Of a stretch of 64,000 bases of DNA, positions 1-12,757 are shown in pieces. Positions within the stretch are counted from its first letter, which is position 1. Every line of letters starts with the position of its first letter. A program made the position numbers and the translations under genes. Under the pieces are notes generated by a model. The model worked only from the letters and a program-made list of their open reading frames with translations, searched no databases and had not been told where the DNA came from. This DNA is from Culex pipiens pallens (Eukaryota > Arthropoda > Insecta > Diptera > Culicidae): positions 620,001 through 684,000 of the forward strand of contig NC_068938.1 in NCBI RefSeq assembly GCF_016801865.2. Reading direction: 5' to 3'.

Positions 1-1617
1 TCCATTGATTTGCATTAGGAACGGACGTTGCTTTTAATACATCCGATAAGTTTATCTCGAAACGCCTGGGTCGGCCAAAGACAATCAAAAACTTCCCACA
101 ATTAAACAAATTTATGAATAACATTTTAAACATATTTATAAAATGGTATGAAACTAACTCTGCCACGGTAATAAAAAAAATATCGCAGCAAGAATGAGCC
201 TGAGCTTGGTGCCGCACCTTTTTCTTGTATATAAAATTCATAAAAAAATATTCTTAGCTAAATTTCATAAAATACAAACATCTTGAAGAATATAATGATA
301 TCATTAAAAAACTGCATAAACATGCATCTCCTACTCCGTGATTGATGTCATCTCGAAGGAAACATTATACCCACTGCAACCACATCCCATCCAAGTAGCC
401 GCCACCGAGCGTAAATCACGGCCTGCTTGTAAACTACCAATTATTACACCATCATGCTCAGACTTCAGCCGCCGGTGAGTGAAAAACTACCCACCCGGAA
501 AGCAATTCATCTTTTATCTCTTCGAAATGGACTAAATTTCCCATTCTTCCGGTTGCCTCACGGAATGTTGATTTGCCACTTTTGGGACCACACCAACAAC
601 TCTAAACGACAAAGAAGAACAAGAAAGCGATGCGGAAATGTCTTCATTCACGCACTTCTTCTGGTCGGCCACTCATTCGTCCGAAATGTCATCGAAATCA
701 GGAGCTGTCAAAGTGGCTGGATTTCCACGGTTGTAGAATTTTAATGGGGGAAATAAATTTTCAACTCTTTTCGGCCATTTGTCTCAGCGACGACGACGAC
801 GACGAATCTCGATTTTAGTGCGCAAAGTGCTCAACCGTAACGCGAGTGCGAGTTGCGTCGTCGTCGTCGTCGAGTGTGTTGTTAGAAAATAGAAATTTAA
901 TTATCGTTTCTGGAGCTCGGACTTGGAAAAACGGAACGACAGAATAATGACATGGACCGTTGGACAGGTTGAGAAATGGTCGTATTTTAGTGCATCATAT
1001 TTTGTCCCCCCGGGGACGACGACCGAAATGTCGCATATCTTATCGTTCGGCCGGGGAGTTTCTTTTTTGCTACTAATTTTGTTTTTCCTATAGATTCTAT
1101 TGACGCAATCTGGTCGTATGATGGCTAAGGTTGGCGTGAATCAGAGCGAGGAGAAACTGTATCTGAGATATTTCGGATGGACCACTGACGTGCGATTATT
1201 TTCCGGAGTATTAATTTTGTTGTATTTGCTTAGAATGGTTCTTATTTGTTGAAATGAATGATTTGATATTTGTTTTGAAAATCATTAATTTTTTTGCATC
1301 ATTGTTTATTATTAGAGGAAATTTAATTCAATAGAAGGTAAATACTTACCAGCTTTATTTGTGGTCGTCTTCAGCACATATTGGCAAAAATTGCAAAAAT
1401 GTAACATATGTCTATTCAATATTTTTGTGATGCATCAAGACAATTTTATAAAAAAAGCAAAAAGTATAAAGTACTGTACAGTTTTTTTCCGCAAACACAT
1501 TCTGAAAAGTTCAATTTATTTCAAAATTAATTTAATTATCAATTTTGAACTTTTGTACGTGTATGTCAATCTAAACTCATTTTTTGGACCCACCTAAAAT
1601 ATAGAATAAGTTTCATA
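1..1617. other. Non-coding stretch, no gene recognised
   Basis: Moderately AT-rich DNA with only short open frames lacking recognisable motifs. It holds an inverted pair of triplet runs, (CGA)n at about 788-805 and (TCG)n at about 855-872, which could pair into a hairpin. From about 1250 onward it becomes AT-rich. I see no promoter, RNA gene or transposon end that I can support. Confidence 0.5.
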
Positions 1618-2030
1618 ATAGTAGTTTATGTAACAAGTTGCAAAAAGAGGATTTTTTTATCCAGCAAATTTATCCAACAAGGTTCACCGAGTTGGATAAA
1701 TACGACGAGTGCTGATAAAATCAAGTTTTGCAACGAGTTCCATACAACATTTTTTGCAATTTCGAAAAACACCCATTGAGTGAAATTTTAAGTCGAATTT
1801 TCATGTATTTTGTCAATAAATCGTTTAAACCAAAAAAATGTTGAAAAGTGTTACTTTTCGAAACAAGTGCTGAAAAGTTCAACTTTTCAGCACCCATTTC
1901 AGTGCTGAAAAGTAGAACTTTTCAGCATTTATTTTGAAAAGTGTTGCTATTTGATTCTGTTATTTTTGGTACAGAAAAGTAGGCTATTTCGTCGTACAAG
2001 AATGACAGGAAAAGTAAGTAGTTTCACGAC
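1618..2030 (+). mobile_element. Half copy of the TGCTGAAAAGTT foldback family
   Basis: The segment begins with TAGTAGTTTATGTAACAAG and runs to the AGGCTATTTCGTCG end motif. It is the same sequence as one arm of the palindromic elements at 61552-62376 and 62568-63234, but the second arm is absent. It contains the family's hallmark short palindromes (GAAAAGTTCAACTTTTC near 1872-1895, then a second variant). It is non-coding. Confidence 0.75.
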
Positions 2031-3480
2031 AATAAATTTTCGTTTGTCCTTTTCAAATTTGGGACTGATTGAAAAAAATGACTTGAATATGAACTCTTAA
2101 AAAATATTTTTTGATTTTGGAAAATTAAATATTGCTCAACGGTCTTGAAATTTAGCGTATGAACATTTTTATTTGTTTGTTTTTTTTTTACCTTTAGGAC
2201 TCACGGACACGGACTGGATCAAGATTATATCGAATCAGGATTATTCATTTTATGATTAAATTAGTTATGCAGAAAAAATCTTAATAATACATCACTACTT
2301 TAACAGTTTAATTTTTTTATGTTATTGAGCCGAAACTTCTCTGAAACTTTTAATACTTTTTTATAATTTTTGATTTAAATAAAACTTTGTATGTTCTTTT
2401 TCTATTGAAAAATGTTTCCATGAACGCATTATCTGATGGATTTGGTGTCTTTGGCAAAGTTATAGGTAGTGCTTAAAACTTTTCAGGAAATGGTTGCAAT
2501 CTAAAAAAATTTCCTATGTTTTCAATTCCACACAATTTGGTGAAAATCCATTTAACATTGGCAAACACATTTTTCGAAAAATCATGATTTTGACTTTATT
2601 TTTAGATGCCAAATCAATTTTTTGATTGAAATGTAATCTACAGAAACTTCGATGTCGTGCACCGTTTTCAAGTTAAGCCACTAAAAACTGTTTTTTTTTT
2701 AAATAAATATGTGACTTTTTTGTTTAGTCATTAATATGCTTGACCATCCCAGAAAATATTATTCAAAAAGATCAGAAAGTTTCTTATAAAATTTCTTCAA
2801 AGACATTGAAGATTGGATGAATAGCTGCTGAGAATTTTTCAGTAACGTTGAGTCATCAAAATGTATGCGGTTTTCGATGTCAAAAAATGAAACTTTTGTT
2901 AAATTTAACCAATATTCGAAATATATTCAATATTTTCAAATTAATTTTATCATTTTATTTGGTCAACATATAGAATTATTCACGATAATTTGTTGTTTCA
3001 ATGTTTAAAATCAAAAACTGTTTTTTTGTAGTTTACTACAAATATGTATTTGAATGACCTTTCCAATGAGCTCAGAAGATTGTAGATCTGACAACCCTAT
3101 CAAAAGTTATGTCTAACTAAGTGTTTATACACTTTTTTAGATCCGGATCTCAAATATTTTGAAGAAAATGTTGTCCCGATTAATCATGCTTACCGTCGTC
3201 GGATAAGTAATCAAAAGACCTTATATTGCAGGGTGTAGAGTAATTTTCTTAAATAAAAAAAAAGATTTTTTCTATACATAATCAATTGTCCCCAAATTTT
3301 TGGAAGTTTTTTTTATAAAATGAAATAAAAAATGCTGTTCTGGTAAAAGGCACCAGCAACCTGAAGGTGGATTAAGTCATTTGTTATTGAGAGTTATTAA
3401 ATTGACAGGACAACAAAGAAACGTTATTTTCCTTTTATTTCAAAATAAATTCAAGATACAACAAAGTTTAAGATCATTCA
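2031..3480. other. AT-rich, repeat-like non-coding DNA
   Basis: No gene seen. The style of sequence resembles old dispersed repeats. At about 3347-3380 it carries GGCACCAGCAACCTGAAGGTGG, related to the right end of the element at 32620-33188, so part of it is an element remnant. Confidence 0.4.
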
Positions 3481-5232
3481 AAATAATCATCAAAACCCCT
3501 TAACACTGCTAGCTGACCACCCCGTTCCACCCAATAAAAGAACAAAAATGTCTTCCTGACGTTCATTGGCTGTTGTCGCTATTTTATTTCACCCACCACA
3601 CGATCGTGGTGGCCTGCTCCTTCCCACCAAAGTAGGCTGGGTGAAAGAACGAAGGAGAAAAAAAGAACTCCGCGGTCAAAAAGCGATCCTCCCACCACGC
3701 CCAACCCTCCTCCTCCCCCCACCGGAAAAGCACCATCGCATGGTGGGTGGTGATGGCAGCAGGCGATGAGTAATGGGTTGATGGTTCGAGACCACTTTTG
3801 GCAGCAACTCTTTCATTCTTAATATTTTTATGACAACTAGCGCGGCCGCGTGTGAGAAGCACGCCGCGTGTGAAATTTGGAAAATGTATTTTCTTTCTCT
3901 TTTTTTATTACCGCACACTTGGTTCGACTTTTCACTGTTTCAGTTTTGTCGTGGCGAACTTCGAAATGCGTAATAAAGTAAGTCAACTATAAAAATTAAT
4001 CTGTCCATTCGAAATTTATCCAATATTATTATGTTTCTCGGATGGGACTCGTTTTCACCCCTTTCAAACGATCAGAGCAGGCTATAAAATCTGCTGCCTT
4101 ATTAATGTAGGTGTCGTTTTTTGAGATCTGCTTAAGCAAACTCATGGCTTGCTCATTTTTCACCTCCTCCAAACAGCACATTTCATTACGTCCATTTCCA
4201 AACAATTTGATATTAATAAAATTTCAAAATTTAGGATTTAAAATATTACAACTAGATCACCGCCTGATGTTTTCTGTAACTGGAGTGCTTCCACCACTCC
4301 AAAAAAATTAGGGGGGAAGCTAAACAAACACGAAAATTTATGGAAAACATGCTCCCATCGATACTAAGCGGAAGCCACTGCCGCCGAAAGGAGTGTGAAA
4401 TTATAGAACTCAAAAAAAGGTACCCTCAAAATTAGGGAGAGAGAGAAAAAGAAAAACACTTTTTTGATTTATGCCCGGTGAATGGCGGTGTTGTGTTTAT
4501 GAGACAACTCGCACGGAATTACAAGGAAAATAACACGGAACAATGCCATCGCGGTGCGAGCTCGTGTTTCATTTTTGGCCTACTGCGATGCTCGACGATT
4601 CAACATAATGTTGTCAGCTGCGCTGGCCTTTGGCACTCGCCACATGTTCGGGTTGTCGTCTCTTTTCTCTTTTTTTTTCTTTTTGGAAGGGGGTAAGGGA
4701 TGTGGGGGTCACCTCTTCTGAAACGCGCACTCATAAATGCTGTTTATAATACCGATGATTGAACGCTGCGGCGGGTGGCACGAGCAGGTGGGAGTCATTT
4801 AGTTGGAGTTGGGAGCAAAACAAGAAAAGAAAAAAAGGGTTAGCACGTTGAAATGGAGACGGTGGCAGCGGAAAAAAGGTACGCCCACCTTATATTGGAA
4901 TATGAAGTCGTGAAAGTCGTGGCGGGCGATGGGCTGGAAATTTTGTCGACTTATAACATAATTAGAGCCGCGAAATGACATGGAAATGAATGACTTTATG
5001 TGCGTGTGTGTGAGCAGCACCGCAGTGACTGTGCGTGCGTGCGTGAACCATTAAACATTTTAAAATGACGTTTTGTTTTGATGTGCTTGCAGGGAGGGAC
5101 CGGGAATGTGCATCGCGGCATAGCATGCCATAAGTGCGCAGAAAGATGTCTTTATTCAATGAATGAAAGTGCTTGGCTTGTTGAGGTGTTTCATGCAGTA
5201 ACAATTTTGACAAAACAAAATCAGTGTCAAAT
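3481..5232. other. Unique non-coding stretch with a candidate splice donor
   Basis: Base composition is more balanced than the flanks, and short open frames occur on both strands, but none has a recognisable domain. A perfect GTAAGT donor-like motif lies at 3978-3983, about 30 bases after a TTTCACTGTTTCAG acceptor-like motif. This could be a tiny exon or chance; there is no coding support. Confidence 0.35.
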
Positions 5233-5272
5233 AATAGGGACTATCCGTAAACCACGAGGACACACTTTGGAA
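5233..5272. mobile_element. Single-end fragment of GGGACCATCC MITE
   Basis: The stretch TAGGGACTATCCGTAAACCACGAGGACAC matches one terminal repeat of the MITE seen complete at 24720-24873 and 53625-53757. No matching second end is nearby, so this is a decayed fragment. Confidence 0.6.
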
Positions 5273-6060
5273 ATCTCATATAATTTGTTAAGAAATATTA
5301 CAATCATTGAGTTTTTTTATTTATAGAAAATTTGCTCAAACCGTTTTTTCCTGTATGCAATATCCAGGAAAAACAAGAAATCACAATTATTGTTAATTAA
5401 TTATTTTTAGCAATGATAGATCATCAAATCAAATCGGTCAAATTTACCGAGGTTGGTGGTTTGACTTACGTCAGTGAAATTCCTTGAATTTAAAAAAATG
5501 CATTTTCTGGAAAAAATATCAATTTTTTAGAATACATTTCTTTGTATAAATAAAAATTATGTATTCTTTGAGCTACGGATTATAGTTGATTGTAGCTAAT
5601 ATTGATTTTTTAAAGTATAAACGTTGATACAAAGTATATAAATTTACATTAATTGATGTTTCACTCACAAAACCCAGAACGGTTTGGATTTATTTTCAAG
5701 TTTTCCTGTCCCCTTCAATATTTCCCCCAAAAATCAAATGGCAAAAAAATACTGCCAAGAAATTTAATTTAGAAACTTGTGAAATCGACTGTAAACAATT
5801 GAGAATACCTTTTTAAAATACGTTAATTTATATATTTTTCAACAAATTTGGAGTTTAAATGCTCTTTGAAAGTTTTGAAAAAGACACAACACTTCAAAGA
5901 GATCAATATTTTCATCAAATTTTCATATATTAATTAAAGTTTTTCAAAAATAAAGCAAGCATTTTAGCATTTTGCGATACTTGCTGCTTGACAATGATAA
6001 ATATTGGGTTAGAAATTAAAAAAACTATTTCTGCCCATGTTCGCATAAATGTCCCAATCC
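5273..6060. other. AT-rich stretch, nothing recognised
   Basis: Non-coding, with homopolymer A and T runs and no complete element ends. I see no gene. Confidence 0.4.
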
Positions 6061-6547
6061 TGATTTTTTTCGTAAAATCGCGATAACTCGTGATGGTATA
6101 CCCTTATGTTTAGATATCAAAATGTGTGTAATTGTCTGCTCTGCAACTTTGTAAAACATTATTTCACTCTAAAAAAACCCTGCAAAGTTAGAAAAATCAC
6201 AAATTTTCAAATGAAATTTTTTGTTCCAAATGAAAAAAATGACCCTTCTGAGTTAATGTAGATTCGAAAAGTGCATTAAATTTCCCTTAAAATGAGAAGG
6301 TAATTTTTTTTACAGTTTAGTAACGGAAAATGGCAGAGTTGTCTGTTTTAGTGTTTTTTTTCTATGAAAAATATTTTTTTCGGAATTTTGAGTATGCCAT
6401 CAAATCGGGCGTCCAAATTTACAAAAAAGCCCCTTTGACACAAAATTTCCAAACCATCACCTTTTTATGCTGTAAATTATTGAAAAACATGTCTTTTTCG
6501 AATTTGATGTTTAATTCGATTTAAACTCTGACTCCAGCCTCCAAAGG
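6061..6547. mobile_element. Fragment related to the 20.1 kb palindromic MITE
   Basis: Bases about 6330-6510 match the central spacer and inner arm of the inverted-repeat element at 20135-20692: the GCCATCAAATCGGGCGTC block, the CCCTTTGACAC block and the AAATTATTGAAAAAC block occur in the same order. The outer terminal repeats are not recognised here, so the copy is partial or diverged. Confidence 0.6.
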
Positions 6548-6551
6548 TATT

Positions 6552-8101
6552 CACGGTGTATTTTTTCGAGACCTCAATGATAAAAAATTCGGTATGTCTG
6601 ATATTTGGCACCGTGAAAGAAGGGCTCTTTCCCGTCATTTTGCGGTATATACCGAAATATTTCGTCGGGGGATAGCGCAACTTTTTTTTTTGAAGATTTT
6701 TTTTTCGATTTTATGGGATATTTGTTCAAAAAAGTCACAGAAAATCGGTGCATTCATGTTGATTTCATTCAAACTTCTTATGAATATGCCTTGGGGATTC
6801 TAGCCAACTATATTTGACCAATATTTGACCTCCAATAAAAAAAAAATCGAACCAAATTTACCAGATTTCTAGCTTTCTTTGAAATAACCCCAACATCCAA
6901 GCTGGAAACCCCGATACGACCGAAAGTAAATCTTTTCTTTGTACAATTTGTCATGAAATAACAGTAACACATTTCCCGGATAGAGATTTGAGCATTAAAC
7001 AATGCAAAACATAGATTATTTATTTAATAAGCTGTTTATTACCCAATAGGTTCCGAAAATTATTTTTTCAATCCTCTGCCACATAACACCATTACATTTT
7101 AAAACATTTTAGAATCAATCACATTGTAGAAAACAGTTTTCTGAACAAGTTCCATAAAATGGTATCACTTTTGGTTCAATATAAGCAGAGATATGCCCAT
7201 TTTCCTGAAATAAATAGTGCCTTTCTCCAAATTTTCTTAATTTAATTGCCTTTCACATGATGGGCACTGCCTACTAAGATATTTTTTATGATGATTATAT
7301 GTTATTAAAATGTAAAAATTATAACAAGTTTTGACGAAATTAATGAAATTATTCTATAGCATTCATTACAAATTTCAGTAGGCAGTACCCATCGTGTGAA
7401 AGGTAATTAAATTAAGAAATGTTGGAGAAAGGCACTATTTATTTCAGGAAAATGGGCATATCTCTGCTTATATTGAACCAAAAGTGATACTTTTTTATGG
7501 AACTTGTTCAGAAAACTGTTTTCTACAATGTGATTGATTCTAAAAAGTTTTAAAATGTAATGGTGTTATGTGGCAGAGGATTGAAAAAATAATTTTCGGA
7601 ACCTATTGGGTAATAAACAGCTTATTAAATAAATAATCTATGTTTTGCATTGTTTAATGCTCAAATCTCTTTCCAGGAAATGTGTTACTGTTATTTCATG
7701 ACAAATTGTACAAAGAAAAGATTTGCTTTCGGTCGTATCGGTGTTTCCAGCTTGGATGTTGGGGTTATTTCAAAGAAAGCTAGAAATCTGGTAAATTTGG
7801 TTAGATTTTTTTTTATTGGAGGTCAAATATTGGTCAAATATAGTTGGTTAGAATCCCCAAGGCATATTCATAAGAAGTTTGAATGAAATCAACATGAATG
7901 CACCGATTTTCTGTGACTTTTTTGAACAAATATCCCATAAAATCGAAAAAAAATCTTCAAAAAAAAAAGTTGCACTAGACCCCCCGACGAAATATTTCGG
8001 TATATACCGCAAAATGACGAGAAAGAGCCCTTCTTTCACGGTGCCAAATTTCAGACATACCGAATTTTTTATCATTAGTTTGTTCTAAAAAATACACCGT
8101 G
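6552..8101. mobile_element. 1.55 kb inverted-repeat (foldback) element
   Basis: Two arms of roughly 740 bases (about 6552-7293 and 7365-8101) are near-exact reverse complements around a short AT-rich spacer. The ends read CACGGTGTATTTTT and AAAAATACACCGTG and are flanked by TATT on both sides (6548-6551 and 8102-8105), a likely 4-bp target-site duplication. Mirror open frames at 6808-7002 (minus) and 7650-7886 (plus) encode the same peptide only because the arms mirror each other; no transposase is present. It is non-autonomous and its superfamily is not assigned. Confidence 0.8.
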
Positions 8102-10490
8102 TATTATAACTGAAACTTGGACTTGGACTTCGACTCCGACTCCTCAGCTCCGGATTCCACTTATTTATTTTCATAGAAATGAGTATTTTATCACCTTATA
8201 AATTATAACAAAAACATGTTCGAAGATAATGTGCATGATAATGAATAAAAAATTTTTTTTAGAAATTTTTGTTAAAAGTTCCCTAAATCTCCAAACACAT
8301 CACGGCAGGGACACACTCTGTTAGAGTTTACATAATAACCAACCAACCAGTTCCACCTTTCCTGTCTCATCTACAACGTCTCGGAACTCTCTTATTCAAA
8401 CCGTATCTTCCAGAAAATATCTTCTCGCTTATGTACACTCTCTCGCTGTGTTCGAGAAGCAATAGCAGCAAGTGGGTGGCTGTTTTCCTTCCTACACACC
8501 CCCATCCTCAACCAACAACCCTCACAAAGCACGAGGAAAAGCTTTCTCATTCAGCGAAACAAGCATTCTTACATATTGGGACTGTGCAAAGTAACGCCAC
8601 CTGACGGTACCTCACAGGAAGATGATGTTGCCGAAAGGAGGCCCTGTCAGCAGACGACTTTTCCAAGGATCACTGCGATGACGGCGAGGACGATTGCTGC
8701 GTTTGTGTGCGCGAGTGACATTCTGTGTGCATGTGTTTATGCGATGCGATGGAGGGATAATAATGAGAACAAAAAATGATTCAATAAAAGAGACAAGGTG
8801 GGTGGGCGGTGGTAGGAGGCCTTGGAAAAGTGGGTGGCAGCCACCGTGTACAAAAGCAGACACAGGCTTGCTAGGATGGGGGACGTCGAGGCAAGATTCT
8901 CGGAAAGCAGCGTGCCGAGCAAAAGAAATTTCTACGGATGAATAATTTATCAACGATTTTTATTTGTTTTGCGATGTATTTGTGTTTAGTCGCTCGATTT
9001 TCATTTCGCAAGCCGTCTTTCAAGCATGTGTGTATACGTGTGAGTATGATTGTATGTATGTACACAAATGTTTATCTTTCCCCTCGGATTCTGTGCGCGC
9101 TCCGTGTGTATGGGATTAATAAACTAAAAAGGATTTTGCGTTATTCAAAGCAAGCGAGTTTTCCTCTTCATTGCCACGCCGAAGGGGGACAAACAAGTCC
9201 CGTCGTCGTCGTCGTCGTCATCTTCGTCGCTTTCTTCATTTCCAATCAGCATTACAAGGAAATCTAACCTTTGCCTTTTCATTCTCGATTCATTAAGATA
9301 ATTACTTCTAGCTGAGCGAACCCCTCCCCACTTCTTCAACTTCTCCCAGCAGCCCAACTGTCACAGTAGGCTTGGGGTTTGGGTTGACAGTGTCGGTTAT
9401 GTGCTCTGTGACGACGACGCGTTTCTTTCCGGTACCCCAAACCCAATTCCCGATAATTCCGCGAGCCGCCTGCTGTGATTTTTGGAGCGACGTCGTCGCC
9501 GCGCCGCGCGTTGTTCTAGAAAATTACCCGCAAAAATGACTACTGCGATTCTATGGCGGTCACGACGACAGTCGGCAGCAGTTGTCGTGCGCTTTGCAGT
9601 TCGTCGCTGTCGCTTAGTTTAGTGTGCAGAATATGAAATATTAAATCTATAAATAAAATCTAGAATAAATTTGCCCTCTCACTCACTCTCAACGCTATCT
9701 ATCCATTTGCAAAACGCTTTCAACTCGCAAGAGTGCATCCAGTGAGATAGAAAAGAGTGCAGCCAAGAGAGACAGAGAAGGGAGCGCACGCAAATTATTC
9801 CACTTGTCAAAATATATTAAAACGTGTAAGTGATTGTTTCCGGTAGATGACACAATAAATATATTGTACACAGCCCAGCTTGGTCGAGGGGAAAGTCACT
9901 TGCGCGCAAAGTGAATTTTCTCCGTCCGTTGCGGAAAATGCGACAGGTGAAGTGACATTAGTCACTGTTTCGTCATCAGCCAGCAGCAGCAGGAAGGGAT
10001 GTGATTTTTCTTGCGCTTTCCCGTGACAGGGAGGTTATTCTTAGTCGGTGCAGCAGGTTCGGCGAGTGGTTTGTCGTCTTTGGTGAATTGTTTCGTGTGC
10101 AATTTGATTTATTACGTGAGGAAATTGCACATTGGCATATTTCTGCTCTGCTTGGTTGACGAATTTATAATGTAATTGATTTTCTCAAATTTTACTCAAT
10201 TTAAAAAAATATGTTTGCTTCAATAGTTTATACTATCACTCTTAGAGCTCTTGGAAGCTTTCAGCATCAACCAGAACGATGTTTGTTAGGTGTGTAGACG
10301 GAAATAGCATTTTGATTTGATGATCAAAAGATACAGACATTTTATGGAAGAAAAGGTGTAATTTTGAAACTCAAATATCTCGAAACTCGAGATATCTTCA
10401 ATGAAAATCCAAAATTTTCAATGAAAAAGTCCCTAAAAAATTTTGAAAAATTATCAGCTAAATTTTTTTCTATGTAAATTTGCCTGAAAA
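8102..10490. other. Unique non-coding stretch with candidate 5' UTR-like exon
   Basis: Balanced composition with (TCG)n at about 9201-9218 and GAGAG/CTCTC motifs between 9670 and 9790. A GTAAGT donor-like motif at 9826-9831 follows a 200-base stretch without a convincing open frame, which could be a non-coding first exon on the plus strand. No protein-coding exon is supported. Confidence 0.3.
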
Positions 10491-12357
10491 CCAAAATTAC
10501 AAAAATAACCAAAATTTCAAAAATTACAAAAATAACAAAAATTACAAAAATTACAAAAATTACAAATATTACAAATATTACAAAAATAACAAAAATTACA
10601 AAAATTACAAAAATTACAAAAATTACAAAAATTACAAAAATTACAAAAATTACAAAAATTACAAAAATTACAAAAATTACAAAAATTACAAAAAATGCAA
10701 AAATTACAAAAATTACAAAAATTACAAAAATTACAAAAATTACAAAAATTACAAAAATTACAAAAATTACAAAAATTACAAAAATTACAAAAATTACAAA
10801 AATTACAAAAATTACAAAAATTACAAAAATTACAAAAATTACAAAAATTACAAAAATTACAAAAATTACAAAAATTACAAAAATTACAAAAATTACAAAA
10901 ATTACAAAAATTACAAAAATTACAAAAATTACAAAAATTACAAAAATTACAAAAATTACAAAAATCACAAAAATTACAAAAATTACAAAAATTACAAAAA
11001 TTACAAAAATTACAAAAATTACAAAAATTACAAAAATTACAAAAATTACAAAAATTACAAAAATTACAAAAATTACAAAAATTACAAAAATTACAAAAAT
11101 TACAAAAATTACAATAATTACAAAAATTACAAAAATTACAAAAATTACAAAAATTACAAAAATTACAAAAATTACAAAAATTACAAAAATTACAAAAATT
11201 ACAAAAATTACAAAAATTACAAAAATTACAAAAATTACAAAAATTACAAAAAATTACAAAAATTACAAAAATTACAAAAATTACAAAAATTACAAAAATT
11301 ACAAAAATTACAAAAATTACAAAAATTACAAAAATTACAAAAATTACAAAAATTACAAAAATTACAAAAATTACAAAAATTACAAAAATTACAAAAATTA
11401 CAAAAATTACAAAAATTACAAAAATTACAAAAATTACAAAAATTACAAAAATTACAAAAATTACAAAAATTACAAAAATTACAAAAATTACAAAAATTAC
11501 AAAAATTACAAAAATTACAAAAATTACAAAAATTACAAAAATTACAAAAATTACAAAAATTACAAAAATTACAAAAATTACAAAAATTACAAAAATTACA
11601 AAAATTACAAAAATTACAAAAATTACAAAAATTACAAAAATTACAAAAATTAAAAAAATTACAAAAATTACAAAAATTACAAAAATTACAAAAATTACAA
11701 AAATTACAAAAATTACAAAAATTACAAAAATTAAAAAAATTACAAAAATTACAAAAATTACAAAAATTACAAAAATTACAAAAATTACAAAAATTACAAA
11801 AATTACAAAAATTACAAAAATTACAAAAATTACAAAAATTACAAAAATTACAAAAATTACAAAAATTACAAAAAATACAAAAATTACAAAAATTACAAAA
11901 ATTACAAAAATTACAAAAATTACAAAAATTACAAAAATTACAAAAATTACAAAAATTACAAAAATTACAAAAATTACAAAAATTACAAAAATTACAAAAA
12001 TTACAAAAATTACAAAAATTACAAAAATTACAAAAATTACAAAAATTACAAAAATTACAAAAATTACAAAAATTACAAAAATTACAAAAATTACAAAAAT
12101 TACAAAAATTACAAAAATTACAAAAATTACAAAAATTACAAAAATTACAAAAATTACAAAAATAACAAAAATTACAAAAATTACAAAAATTACAAAAATT
12201 ACAAAAATTACAAAAAATACAAAAAATACAAAAATTACAAAAATTACAAAAATTACAAAAATTACAAAAATTATCAAAATTATCAAAATTAACAAAATTA
12301 ACAAAATTACCAAAATTACCAAAATTACCAAAATTACCAAATCTACCAAAATTAATT
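10491..12357 (+). repeat. 9-bp satellite array, unit TTACAAAAA
   Basis: About 207 tandem copies of a 9-bp unit. Because 9 is a multiple of 3 and the unit has no stop in two frames, it creates artificial open frames of several hundred codons on both strands. One extra A near 11249 shifts the frame from a KNY-type to a KLQ-type repeat. The left edge holds degenerate units. At the right edge (12270-12350) runs of variant units TTATCAAAA, TTAACAAAA and TTACCAAAA occur in blocks, as expected from local unit spreading. Confidence 0.97.
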
Positions 12358-12360
12358 TGT

Positions 12361-12757
12361 CATTTTGATCATTTTGATCATTTTGATCGTTTTGATCATT
12401 TTGATCATTTTGATCATTTTGATCATTTTGATCATTTTGATCATTTTGATCATTTTGATCATTTTGATCATTTTGATCATTTTGATCATTTTGATCATTT
12501 TGATCATTTTGATCATTTTGATCATTTTGATCATTTTGATCATTTTGATCATTTTGATCATTTTGATCATTTTGATCATTTTGATCATTTTGATCATTTT
12601 GATCATTTTGATCATTTTGATCATTTTGATCATTTTGATCATTTTGATCATTTTGATCATTTTGATCATTTTGATCATTTTGATCATTTTGATCATTTTG
12701 ATCATTTTGATCATTTTGATCATTTTGATCATTTTGATCATTTTGATCATTTTGATT
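12361..12757 (-). repeat. 9-bp satellite array, unit ATTTTGATC
   Basis: About 44 near-identical copies abut the previous array. Read on the minus strand the unit is TGATCAAAA, one base from the TTATCAAAA variant at the edge of the neighbouring array, so it looks like the same satellite in inverted orientation with a different variant fixed. A single variant unit (TGATCG) lies near 12388. Confidence 0.97.

Noticed and set aside
6808..7886. Repeated 64-78 codon peptides on opposite strands
   Set aside because: Mirror arms of the 1.55 kb foldback element.
10480..12349. Open frames of 561 (plus) and 610 (minus) codons
   Set aside because: They are read-through of a 9-bp satellite; every unit repeats the same three residues on either strand.
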